From positions 1 through 18,594 of the forward strand of contig JBGUKB010000097.1 of the NCBI GenBank assembly GCA_045114235.1: a stretch of 18,594 nucleotides of DNA, written 5' to 3'. Source of the stretch: UBA1732 sp045114235. Its GTDB lineage: Bacteria; Verrucomicrobiota; Lentisphaeria; Victivallales; UBA1829. Shown here piece after piece: positions 1-6,632 of the stretch. Made by a program: the position numbers and the translations under genes. Each line of letters begins with the position of its first letter. Position 1 is the first letter of the stretch. Under the pieces are notes generated by a model, which saw nothing but the letters and a program-made list of their open reading frames with translations, was not told the origin of the DNA and ran no database searches.

Positions 1-421
1 AGATCGTGCGGCGGCGGCCCGAGGACGCGCTGTTCTGCGCGAGTTCCTTCTGAATGGCGTCCTGGTCGACGTGGGCGCCGGATGCCGCCTGCTGGTTCTG
101 GACGGCGGCGAGCTTCTCGTTGTTCTCTTCCGCGCCGGATTTGAAGCGTGCGAGCTTCACGGTGTTTGTGGAGGGACGGGACACGGGCTTCGCGCCTTTG
201 AGCGGGATTTGAACGGAGGTCGTTTCGCCGGACGCGGCCGCCTCCTTGGCGCGCATGGCGCGGGCTTTCAGTTCGCGTCCTGCGGGGCCCGGCGGGGGTT
301 CCATGGCGAATTTCGCTCCGCAGCCGGGGCACTGTGCTTTTTTCTCGAGAAGAAGGATCGGAACGTTGAAGGTGTCGCCGCAACGGGGGCATGCGACCTG
401 GAAGGTATCTTCGTCAGGCAT
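1..421 (-). CDS. MJ0042-like zinc-ribbon protein, partial (3' end outside window)
   Basis: Translating the minus strand from the ATG at 421 gives 140 residues with no stop before the window edge, so the C-terminus is missing. The first 40 residues form a zinc ribbon: C11-P-R-C14 and C31-P-G-C34-G-A-K-F, the CPxC...CPxCG.xF layout of MJ0042/zinc_ribbon_4-type domains. These presumably bind one zinc. After it comes a Pro/Ala-rich, charged low-complexity linker (about 40-140) with no recognisable domain. In related bacteria this ribbon often sits in front of a membrane segment or another domain, which here would lie outside the window. A GGAG Shine-Dalgarno (432-435) is 10 bases before the ATG, and a TTGTCA-17-TATATT promoter lies further upstream. 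It is divergent from the protease gene at 636. The zinc ribbon is clear; the cellular role is unknown. Confidence 0.8.
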   Translation of the reverse strand, partial: MPDEDTFQVACPRCGDTFNVPILLLEKKAQCPGCGAKFAMEPPPGPAGRELKARAMRAKEAAASGETTSVQIPLKGAKPVSRPSTNTVKLARFKSGAEENNEKLAAVQNQQAASGAHVDQDAIQKELAQNSASSGRRRTI

Positions 422-461
422 AATAAATAATCTCCGGATTTAAGACGCTAATCAAATAAAT

Positions 462-490
462 AATATACTGCACAAAAGCGTTTTTGACAA
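462..490 (-). promoter_or_regulatory. sigma70-type promoter for the zinc-ribbon gene
   Basis: On the minus strand, TTGTCA (485-490) and TATATT (462-467) are separated by exactly 17 bases. Transcription would start near 455, leaving a leader of about 34 nt before the ATG at 421. T-tracts (minus strand) lie just upstream of the -35, at 493-527. Confidence 0.7.
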
Positions 491-539
491 GTAAAAACGG
501 CGAAAAAGCGGAAAAAAAAGAAAAAAACGGGAAATGCTG

Positions 540-568
540 TTGGAATTCTTTAGAAGGTGTGGTATTTT
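540..568 (+). promoter_or_regulatory. sigma70-type promoter for prc
   Basis: TTGGAA (540-545) and TATTTT (563-568) are spaced by 17 bases. An A-rich block with tracts at 493-497, 503-507, 512-519 and 521-527 lies upstream. Predicted start is near 575, about 60 nt before the ATG at 636. The -10 could also be read one helical step away (TATAGG, 568-573), so the exact box is less sure than at the other promoters. Confidence 0.55.
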
Positions 569-635
569 ATAGGAATACCTGTTTCATTCACTCCATTACG
601 ATTCGTCTTTCCTCTGCAACAGGAGTTGTTCGATT

Positions 636-2888
636 ATGAATGTCTTTACACGCAAGATTTGTGTTAAATCTTTTCTCGTTTTGATCGCGGCGGCGGTCGT
701 GATCTGTCCGCATGCCCCGGCTTTGTCCGCGCAGGACGCGGCGCAGACGGAATCCTCCGCGCCGAGTTCGGTCTCCCTGAAACGGCCCGACCGGAAGATG
801 GGATTGATCGCGTCGCTGGTAGTGCAGCTGCTGGCGAAGGAGCACTATACGAGACGCCAGATGGACGCCGCGTTTTCCGGGGAAGTTTTCGACGAATATC
901 TGCGCATTCTCGACCCGACGCGCATTTTCTTCCTGCAGGAGGACATCGACATGTTCGCGAAGTCCAAGGACGAGCTCGCGCGGAAGGCGGCTGCCGGGGA
1001 CGTGCAGATCGCGTTCGATATCTTCAACCTGCGTTCGCTCCGCCTCGCCGAATACCGCGATTTCGCGCGGGATTTCCTCTCGAAGCCGGTCCAGTACGAC
1101 CCGGACGAAACGTACCACATCGACCGCGAGGATGCCCCGTGGCCGAAGAACGTGAAGGAACAGCACGAGATCTGGGCGAAACGCATCAAGAACGAGCTGA
1201 TCGTGGCGCGCATGAGCGACAAGGCCGCCGAGGAGGAGGCGAAGGAAGCCGCCGAGGAAAAAGAAAAGGACGGCGAAGCGAAGGAAGACGGCAAGGCGGA
1301 GAATGAGGAGAAAAAGGATGAAACGCCCGCGCCCGCCGCGTCCCTGCTTCCGCCTGAAAAACGCGTCCAGAAACGCGTCGACCAGCTCAGCATCACGGTC
1401 GAGAGCATGGACCCGATCGACGTGCTGGAGGGCTACCTGACGGCGTTCGCGAACGTCTGCGACCCGCATTCCAACTACATGTCGCCCGCCACAGGCGAGG
1501 ATTTCGATATTCACATCTCCCTCAACCTCTCCGGCATCGGCGCCGTGCTGTCCTCCGAGGATGGCTACACGAAGGTCGTCGAGGTCGTGCAGAACGGCCC
1601 CGCGGACAAGGAAGGCACGCTCCGGGAGAACGACCGGATCATCGCCGTGGCGCAGGAAGACGGCGAGACGGTCGACGTGATGGACATGCCGCTCTCGAAG
1701 GTGGTCACGCTGATCCGCGGCAAGGAAGGCTCGCGCGTTACCCTGACGATTCTTCCCGCGCGTAAAGGCGCGCAGGCCGCGCCCGAAAAGGTCACGATCA
1801 CGCGCGGCAATGTCCCCATGAACGAATCGCACGCCCAGAGCCGCATCATCGAGGCGAAGACCGAGGACGGCCAGACGAAGAAGATCGGCGTGATCGACCT
1901 GCCGTCGTTCTACATCGACTTCGCAGCCGTCCGCCGCGGCGACGAGGATTACAACAGCTCCGGGCACGACGTGCTCCGAATCCTGAACGAGTTCGCCGAC
2001 CAGAAGATCGACGGCCTGATCGTCGACCTGCGCTCGAACGGCGGCGGCAGCCTGACCGAGGCGGTCGACCTCTCCGGCTTCTTCATTCCCGATGGCCCGA
2101 TCGTCCAGGTGAAGGACAAGGCGTCCACCTCGGTCCTGCGCGACAATGACCGCGGCCAGATCGCCTACGGCGGGCCGATGCTCGTGCTGGTGAACCGCTA
2201 CAGCGCGTCCGCCACGGAGATCTTCTCCGCCGCGCTGAAGGACTATCACCGCGCCATCGTGGTCGGCGATCCGCATACGCACGGCAAAGGTTCCGTGCAG
2301 GTCGTGACCGACCTCAACAACTACATGCTCTATATCGCGTCCGAGCGCTTCGACGCAGGTCAGCTTAAGCTCACGAACGCGAAGTTCTACCGCATCAACG
2401 GCGAATCCACGCAGATCAAGGGCGTCGAGGCGGACATCCCGCTGCCCGGTTTCTCCGAGACCGAGGAGACCGGCGAACGGGCGCTCCGCCACGCGCTTCC
2501 GTACGACACGATCCGTCCCGCGCGCTATACCGTATACGACGGCAAGTACGCCGTGACGCCGGGCCTGATCTCCGAGCTCAAGGCGAAGTCGGAGGCCCGC
2601 GTCGCCGAAGAACCGGTCTTCAAGGCGCTGATGGCCGACGTCGCGCTCTACGAGGAGCTGAGGAAGAACAAGGACGTCGCGCTCGATTTCGACAAGCGCT
2701 GGGCGGAATACGAACGGGAAAAGGCAATCCAGAAGGAACAGGACAAGATCTACAAGGCCGACCGGAATTCGTCTTCGTCCAGGAAGAACAAAAAGGACGA
2801 CGGACCCGATCCATACCTCGACGAATCCGTCAACATCATGCTCGACATGATCCAGGCGTTCGACAGGGAAAACGAGGAGAAGTCCTGA
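636..2888 (+). CDS. prc: Tail-specific (C-terminal processing) protease, S41 family
   Basis: Periplasmic serine protease of the Prc/Tsp branch of peptidase family S41. These enzymes cut misfolded or tagged envelope proteins from their C-termini. The 750 residues run in the Prc order: signal peptide (1-32, cut near ALSA), TSP N-terminal region (about 50-190, with ILDPTRIFFL), PDZ domain (about 290-375), S41 catalytic core (about 415-560) and a C-terminal DUF3340-like part (about 560-740). The catalytic dyad is visible as S525 in RYSASATEIF and K551 in THGKGSVQ. Length is slightly above the E. coli enzyme (about 680), partly because of an Ala/Glu/Lys-rich insert at about 195-240. The ATG follows AGGAG (621-625) by 10 bases. 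It has its own promoter and terminator, so it is probably monocistronic. Identification is firm; substrates are unknown. Confidence 0.95.
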   Translation: MNVFTRKICVKSFLVLIAAAVVICPHAPALSAQDAAQTESSAPSSVSLKRPDRKMGLIASLVVQLLAKEHYTRRQMDAAFSGEVFDEYLRILDPTRIFFLQEDIDMFAKSKDELARKAAAGDVQIAFDIFNLRSLRLAEYRDFARDFLSKPVQYDPDETYHIDREDAPWPKNVKEQHEIWAKRIKNELIVARMSDKAAEEEAKEAAEEKEKDGEAKEDGKAENEEKKDETPAPAASLLPPEKRVQKRVDQLSITVESMDPIDVLEGYLTAFANVCDPHSNYMSPATGEDFDIHISLNLSGIGAVLSSEDGYTKVVEVVQNGPADKEGTLRENDRIIAVAQEDGETVDVMDMPLSKVVTLIRGKEGSRVTLTILPARKGAQAAPEKVTITRGNVPMNESHAQSRIIEAKTEDGQTKKIGVIDLPSFYIDFAAVRRGDEDYNSSGHDVLRILNEFADQKIDGLIVDLRSNGGGSLTEAVDLSGFFIPDGPIVQVKDKASTSVLRDNDRGQIAYGGPMLVLVNRYSASATEIFSAALKDYHRAIVVGDPHTHGKGSVQVVTDLNNYMLYIASERFDAGQLKLTNAKFYRINGESTQIKGVEADIPLPGFSETEETGERALRHALPYDTIRPARYTVYDGKYAVTPGLISELKAKSEARVAEEPVFKALMADVALYEELRKNKDVALDFDKRWAEYEREKAIQKEQDKIYKADRNSSSSRKNKKDDGPDPYLDESVNIMLDMIQAFDRENEEKS

Positions 2889-2907
2889 GCTCGAATCCAG
2901 CTCAAAC

Positions 2908-2947
2908 GGCCGGACGGCGCGAAAACGCCGGATCCGGCCTCCTTTTT
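2908..2947 (+). terminator. Intrinsic terminator after prc
   Basis: GGCCGG (2908-2913) pairs with CCGGCC (2934-2939), with an inner CGGCG/CGCCG stem around a GAAAA-type loop. Five T follow at 2943-2947. It lies 20 bases after the prc stop. Confidence 0.85.
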
Positions 2948-3098
2948 GCGGAAAATGGTATCGGAAATGTACGGGAAAAGAGTTCAAAACGAGGTGTGCG
3001 AGGCAAAATGAGGCGCAAAGGCAATACTTTTTTTGATTTTTTTCTCGTTCATAATGAAGGAGAAACAACTTTTTTTCAAAAAAACGCAAAAAAACCGC
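2948..3098. other. Gene-free AT-rich spacer upstream of the small two-gene unit
   Basis: No coding region with a plausible start and ribosome site was found here. The stretch becomes very A/T-rich towards its right end, with T7 runs near 3030-3045 and A7 tracts at 3078-3084 and 3088-3094, ten bases apart, immediately before the -35 box at 3099. I see nothing else in it. Confidence 0.5.
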
Positions 3099-3127
3099 TT
3101 GCATTTTTTGAAAACATGGGGTATAAT
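3099..3127 (+). promoter_or_regulatory. Near-consensus sigma70-type promoter
   Basis: TTGCAT (3099-3104), 17-base spacer, then a perfect TATAAT (3122-3127). Two A7 tracts spaced ten bases apart sit directly upstream and could act as an UP element. This is the best -10 box in the window. Predicted start near 3134 gives a leader of about 138 nt. Confidence 0.85.
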
Positions 3128-3149
3128 ATAACCAGTTTTTGAAGCATAC

Positions 3150-3191
3150 CGGGATTCATCCCGCCGGTTCGGCCAGTACGATCGGAACCGG
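3150..3191 (+). promoter_or_regulatory. Two adjacent hairpins in the 5' leader
   Basis: CGGGA (3150-3154) pairs with TCCCG (3159-3163) around a TTCA tetraloop. One base later CCGGTTC (3164-3170) pairs with GAACCGG (3185-3191) around a 14-base loop. They begin about 16 nt after the predicted transcription start. A T5 run at 3205-3209 lies too far from the stem to form a standard terminator. A stabilising or regulatory role is possible; no known riboswitch was recognised. Confidence 0.5.
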
Positions 3192-3271
3192 AAAGGATGT
3201 CACGTTTTTGCTTTTCGTCCCCAAACGACACCAAAAACAAAAAAACAAAACCTATATAAGGAACTACAACT

Positions 3272-3511
3272 ATGGCAGACAAAAAAGAAATCTTCGCAGA
3301 CGGCATCGGTCAGATCCACTTCGCCGGCAACATGGTCCGTTTTGACTTCGTCACCCTTCAGCCCGCTGGCGAAGGCGAAGCCCCGACCCCGGTCGCGAAC
3401 GTCCGCGTGATCATGCCTCCGCAGGGCTTCCTCGGCGCCATGAACTCCATGCAGCAGCTCATCGACAAGATGGTCGAAGCTGGCGTTCTCCAGAAGAACG
3501 AAAACAAGTAA
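3272..3511 (+). CDS. Small conserved-looking protein, possibly DUF3467-like
   Basis: A 79-residue soluble protein with no signal peptide or membrane segment. It reads as a beta-rich first half (HFAGNMVRFDFVTLQPA), a short strand NVRVIMPPQGF, and an amphipathic helix to the end (MNSMQQLIDKMVEAGVL). This strand / 'VRVIMPPQ' / helix layout resembles the small DUF3467 family, where a [R]VVMSPQ-like stretch precedes a C-terminal helix, but the match is by eye and weak. The ATG follows AAGGA (3258-3262) by 9 bases, inside an A/C-rich leader. The strong promoter and good ribosome site suggest high expression. It is followed 27 bases later by a second unknown gene before a shared terminator. Coding status is firm, function unknown. 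Confidence 0.85.
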   Translation: MADKKEIFADGIGQIHFAGNMVRFDFVTLQPAGEGEAPTPVANVRVIMPPQGFLGAMNSMQQLIDKMVEAGVLQKNENK

Positions 3512-3538
3512 TTCGATCCAAAGGCAAAGGCCAATCCT

Positions 3539-3943
3539 GTGAACTCGGAACTTACATTCAGACTTTCTGACTGCGCACGCGAGTACGCGTTCTCCTTCCG
3601 CGGCATTATCCCGCAGCGGGAAGGCGGCTTCATGTGCAGACTTCCGGGTTCGCAGCATTCCCTCGGAACCTGTTTCGGTTTCCCGGTCAGACTGGAGGCG
3701 GGGACGCTCGCCTTCTCTCTGCCGATGCCGGAATATTCCTTTGGCTTTATTCATTCGGTCGGCGCCAGCCTGCGTGCGGGCGCCTACCGGCTCATCAATG
3801 CGGCAAGCGATTTCTACTGCACGGTGTCGAACCTCGTCAAAACGGGGACGAAACGGGTGAAACATCAGTGCGTCCGGGTGATGAAAGACATCCCGAAAGC
3901 GTTTGCGCACGTGAGCCGAACAGTATTAGGATGGCGACTATGA
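3539..3943 (+). CDS. Hypothetical protein, second gene of the small unit (GTG start)
   Basis: A 134-residue reading frame starting at GTG 3539, with an AAAGG site (3526-3530) eight bases upstream. I do not recognise the family. It has no signal peptide and no clear transmembrane helix. The first 80 residues alternate hydrophobic and polar residues as in beta strands (GTCFGFPVRL, LAFSLPM), and the rest looks helical and basic. By hand count about 70% of codons end in G or C, as expected for coding DNA here but lower than in prc. The last ten codons (CGA ACA GTA TTA...) are unusual for this genome, so the true C-terminus could differ. It lies between the 79-residue gene and a strong terminator, which supports co-transcription. 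An overlapping frame (3634-3972) has poorer composition and is probably a shadow. Confidence 0.6.
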   Translation: MNSELTFRLSDCAREYAFSFRGIIPQREGGFMCRLPGSQHSLGTCFGFPVRLEAGTLAFSLPMPEYSFGFIHSVGASLRAGAYRLINAASDFYCTVSNLVKTGTKRVKHQCVRVMKDIPKAFAHVSRTVLGWRL

Positions 3944-3971
3944 CTCAGAGAAACGAAGTTGAAAACAACTG

Positions 3972-4021
3972 ACTCAGTTCTGCAAAACAGGATGGCTCCG
4001 ATTCAGAACTGAGTTTTTTTT
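3972..4021 (+). terminator. Strong intrinsic terminator of the small two-gene unit
   Basis: ACTCAGTTCTG (3972-3982) pairs perfectly with CAGAACTGAGT (4004-4014) around a 21-base loop, and a run of eight T (4014-4021) follows directly. Confidence 0.9.
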
Positions 4022-4177
4022 GTGCCCTTTTTCCTGACTTTTTTCTTTCTTATGTCCTGTTTTTCCGTCCCGGACGGGAATGTCGATCCCGGACAACTAC
4101 GGGAGAACAGCCGGATCCGGCCGTTCCGGTTTCCTTTAAAAAATGCCCGGAGACCTCAAAAAAAACAGGGAATGCTC
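4022..4177. other. Gene-free spacer before the esterase promoter
   Basis: No credible gene. It contains A-tracts at 4138-4143 and 4158-4165, about two helical turns apart and upstream of the -35 at 4178. Short inverted CCGG-type repeats occur near 4111-4128, without a T-run. Confidence 0.45.
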
Positions 4178-4206
4178 TTGTATTTTCCGCATGCGCGATA
4201 TATATT
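4178..4206 (+). promoter_or_regulatory. sigma70-type promoter for the sialate esterase
   Basis: TTGTAT (4178-4183), 17-base spacer, TATATT (4201-4206). Predicted start near 4213 gives a leader of about 108 nt. Confidence 0.75.
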
Positions 4207-4226
4207 GAAAGATGAATGACTGCGTC

Positions 4227-4302
4227 TTGAGGAGAAACCACCTCAAAATGCCTCGGAAGTGTTCCCAATCTCCAAACCAACATAACCAATCCAACCAACC
4301 AA
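4227..4302 (+). promoter_or_regulatory. Leader with hairpin and CCAA-repeat, G-free stretch
   Basis: Within the predicted leader, TTGAGG (4227-4232) pairs with CCTCAA (4241-4246) around an 8-base loop. From 4262 to 4302 there is no G, and the tetranucleotide CCAA occurs seven times (4265, 4272, 4277, 4286, 4291, 4295, 4299). The Shine-Dalgarno AGGA (4306-4309) follows. Such a stretch would stay single-stranded next to the ribosome site; any regulatory role is inference. Confidence 0.45.
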
Positions 4303-4320
4303 GTCAGGAATGAACTCATT

Positions 4321-5883
4321 ATGAAAAAAATGACGCTCCTTCTCGCCGCGGCGGCCGCCGCTCTGCTCGCGCTCCCCAGCGCGTACGCGGAAAAGCTCTC
4401 CTGCCACAATGTCTTCCAGAACAACATGTGCCTCCAGCGGCGCGCCCCGATCAAGATCTCCGGCAAAGCCGATGCCGGCAAGACTGTGACGGTCACGATC
4501 GAAGGCACGCAGGCCAAGCCCGCGACCGCCAAGGCCGACGCCAGCGGCAACTGGGAAGCCAAGGTCGAACCGCTCGAAGCGGGCGGCCCGTACAAGGTGA
4601 AAGTGACCGACGGCTCCGACACGATCACCTTCGACAACGTCCTCATCGGCGAAGTGTGGATCTGCGCCGGCCAGTCCAACATGGAACTGCCCGTCTCCAC
4701 CGGCAACACCATGATCCAGATCAAGAACCACCAGCAGGAAGCCGCAGCGGCGAACTATCCGCGCATCCGCCTGTTCGAAGTGCCGAAGACCAAGGCGCCG
4801 GGCACTGAATTCGAGGAAATCGTCGGCGCCGGCAGAAACACCGGCGTCTGGATGGAATGCAGCCCGCAGACCGTCCCGAACTTCTCCGCCGCGGGCTATT
4901 TCTTCGCCCGCCAGCTCCAGAAGGACCTCGACATCCCGGTCGGCCTCATCATGATCGCGTGGGGCGGCGTCAACATCGAGACTTTCATCCCGGACAGCGA
5001 ATTCGCGAAGCACAACCGCAATGAAGCCAAGCAGATCGAAGATGCCCTGCTCGCGGGCGCGGCGAATCCGGAGAACGGACAGGTCCGCGGCGGCCAGTTC
5101 TCCAGCGAGAAGTTCCCCGGCACGATGTGGGGCGCCATGACCGCTCCCTGGACCCGGTACACCGTCGGCGGCGTGCTCTTCTACCAGGGCGAATCCAACA
5201 CCGGCAACAAGGATTACTACGACCTCCACAAGATGCTCATCGAGGGCTGGCGCGAGAAGTTCAACGACCCGAAGCAGCCTTGGGTGATCTGCCAGCTCGC
5301 CGGTTTCGAGCAGTGGACACCGATGAACCGTCTCCCCGAGGACCAGTGGAAGAGCAAGCCCCCGATGGGCAGCAAGGTCGACGGCTGGGCGCTCACCCGC
5401 GAGATCCAGGACGAAATGTCCTACATCTATGAGAACGTCAGCAGCGTCCCGCTGATGGACATCGGCGACCAGTCCGACATCCATCCGCGCGACAAGCAGT
5501 CCCTCGGCTACCGCCTGGCGAAGCTCGTCGAGTGGAAGTATTTCGGCGGCGAACTCGGCGTGGGCCCGGTCTACGATCACATGGACATCAAGGGCGACAA
5601 GTGCATCATCCATTTCAAGAACGTCGGCAAGGGCCTGACCACCTCCGACGGCGAAGCGCCCGGCGCGTTCGCCATCGCGGGCGCGGACGGCAATTTCGTC
5701 TGGGCGGACGCCAAGATCGTCGGCGACACCGTCGAAGTCTCCTCCGACAAGGTCAAGGAGCCCAAGACCGTCCGTTTCGCCTACATCATGTACCGCGGCG
5801 ACGTCAACCTCCAGAACAAGGACGGATTCCCTGCCTATCCGTTCCGCACGGACAAGGTCAAAAACGAGTATGAGAAGAAGTGA
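4321..5883 (+). CDS. Secreted sialate O-acetylesterase (SGNH-type carbohydrate esterase)
   Basis: Probably removes O-acetyl groups from sialic acids or other acetylated sugars, opening glycans to further digestion outside the cytoplasm. The 520 residues start with a signal peptide (1-23, cut after PSAYA) and a beta-sandwich region (about 25-105). The SASA/DUF303-type hydrolase domain follows. Block I is G117-Q-S-N-M with nucleophile S119, there is W-G-G at 214-216, the FYQGESN block lies at 287-293, and the D386-I-H388 pair supplies the catalytic histidine. A C-terminal beta domain (about 415-515) follows. Length and layout match the usual bacterial family of about 480-650 residues. The ATG follows AGGA (4306-4309) at 11 bases. 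It is a single gene between its own promoter and terminator. Exact substrate (sialate versus another acetylated sugar) cannot be told from sequence. Confidence 0.9.
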   Translation: MKKMTLLLAAAAAALLALPSAYAEKLSCHNVFQNNMCLQRRAPIKISGKADAGKTVTVTIEGTQAKPATAKADASGNWEAKVEPLEAGGPYKVKVTDGSDTITFDNVLIGEVWICAGQSNMELPVSTGNTMIQIKNHQQEAAAANYPRIRLFEVPKTKAPGTEFEEIVGAGRNTGVWMECSPQTVPNFSAAGYFFARQLQKDLDIPVGLIMIAWGGVNIETFIPDSEFAKHNRNEAKQIEDALLAGAANPENGQVRGGQFSSEKFPGTMWGAMTAPWTRYTVGGVLFYQGESNTGNKDYYDLHKMLIEGWREKFNDPKQPWVICQLAGFEQWTPMNRLPEDQWKSKPPMGSKVDGWALTREIQDEMSYIYENVSSVPLMDIGDQSDIHPRDKQSLGYRLAKLVEWKYFGGELGVGPVYDHMDIKGDKCIIHFKNVGKGLTTSDGEAPGAFAIAGADGNFVWADAKIVGDTVEVSSDKVKEPKTVRFAYIMYRGDVNLQNKDGFPAYPFRTDKVKNEYEKK

Positions 5884-5903
5884 GGTTTCTTTTGCGGAAC
5901 CAC

Positions 5904-5936
5904 GCCGCAGAGTGAGTTCAAGTTTCCCCCTGCGGC
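5904..5936 (+). terminator. First hairpin downstream of the esterase gene
   Basis: GCCGCAG (5904-5910) pairs with CTGCGGC (5930-5936) around a 19-base loop, followed only by GCTTTC. It is weak alone but stands just before a stronger terminator. Confidence 0.45.
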
Positions 5937-5958
5937 GCTTTCATCGAAACGATTCTCT

Positions 5959-5997
5959 CCCCGGCTTCGCTTTCACAGCGGGCCGGGGTTCTTTTTT
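5959..5997 (+). terminator. Intrinsic terminator of the esterase gene
   Basis: CCCCGGC (5959-5965) pairs with GCCGGGG (5982-5988), with an inner CGCT/AGCG stem. TTCTTTTTT (5989-5997) follows. Confidence 0.85.
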
Positions 5998-6071
5998 CGC
6001 CTCCGGCTTCCTGATTTCCCGCCCGGAATCGAAAAAAACGCGGAAAAAGCGGAAAAAAACGCAAATCCCGC

Positions 6072-6100
6072 TTGACAATTGGAGCAAACAGATGTAAGTT
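6072..6100 (+). promoter_or_regulatory. sigma70-type promoter for the hibernation factor
   Basis: A perfect TTGACA (6072-6077), 17-base spacer and TAAGTT (6095-6100). Three A-tracts (6032-6038, 6044-6048, 6053-6059) spaced about one helical turn apart lie directly upstream. Start near 6107. Confidence 0.75.
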
Positions 6101-6168
6101 GAAGGCAGAGAGAACAGGGCCGGAGGTCCGGTCCGCTCGAAGAATCATCAGAACCAAGGAGGTCTCAT

Positions 6169-6501
6169 ATGGACATTACCGTAAGCGTTCGTCACTTTGA
6201 ACTTGACAACGAAGTCCGCGATTACGCCGTGAAAGCGGCGGAGGATGCCTTCTCCGAATTCCGCCTGCGCATCAGCAGCGTGAATATCGTTCTTGACATG
6301 CAGAGAAACACGATCACGGCGCACCTCGACGCGGCCGTGAAGGACCACCCCGTCACGGCGGCGTCCCAGGCGTTCGACAACGTCTACAAGGCCATCGACG
6401 AGGTCGTCGCGAAGGCTGCCGCGCAGATGCGGCGCTATCTCGACAAGAAACAGGACCACAAGCACACGCCGCCCCTCGGCGAAGCGACTTCGGAATCCTG
6501 A
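6169..6501 (+). CDS. hpf: Ribosome hibernation promoting factor (HPF/YfiA, short form)
   Basis: A 110-residue cytoplasmic protein that binds the 30S decoding region and silences ribosomes in starvation or stationary phase. The start MDITVSVRHFELDNEVRDY matches the family pattern of a short strand, an RH-x-E/D motif and a first helix. The second strand pair (VNIVLDMQRNTITAHLD) and the second helix (AFDNVYKAIDEVVAKAAAQM) complete the beta-alpha-beta-beta-beta-alpha fold. A basic KK/KHK tail follows. It has the short-form length, without the C-terminal dimerisation domain of long HPF. A perfect AAGGAGG (6156-6162) lies 6 bases before the ATG, the strongest ribosome site in the window. It has its own promoter and terminator. 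The adjacent genes do not include rpoN, its usual neighbour in proteobacteria. Confidence 0.93.
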   Translation: MDITVSVRHFELDNEVRDYAVKAAEDAFSEFRLRISSVNIVLDMQRNTITAHLDAAVKDHPVTAASQAFDNVYKAIDEVVAKAAAQMRRYLDKKQDHKHTPPLGEATSES

Positions 6502-6549
6502 GCGATTGATCTTTACCGCGGCTTCATGACCTGAACGCCGCGCGGACAT

Positions 6550-6597
6550 AACGGCATGTCCCGGCAAGTGAAAACTCCGGCGCATGCCGTTCTTTTT
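6550..6597 (+). terminator. Intrinsic terminator after hpf
   Basis: AACGGCATG (6550-6558) pairs perfectly with CATGCCGTT (6583-6591) around a 24-base loop. CTTTTT (6592-6597) follows. Confidence 0.8.
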
Positions 6598-6632
6598 CCC
6601 CGGATTTCCGCCGGATTTGCGGCAAATAATGG

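Noticed and set aside
484..489. Perfect TTGACA on the plus strand upstream of prc
   Set aside because: No -10 box at 16-18 bases on the plus strand. The same bases on the other strand form the TTGTCA -35 of the divergent gene with an ideal TATATT.
588..3104. 838-residue open frame on the minus strand opposite prc
   Set aside because: It lies antisense to a protease with clear motifs. The translation is Arg/Val/Leu/Asp-rich low-complexity typical of the reverse frame in GC-rich DNA, and it runs through the prc terminator and promoter.
3634..3972. 112-residue alternative plus-strand frame overlapping the 134-residue gene
   Set aside because: Cys/Arg/Gly-rich out-of-frame composition and no good ribosome site at its ATG. 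The GTG-started frame has better third-base composition and a Shine-Dalgarno. The choice is not certain.
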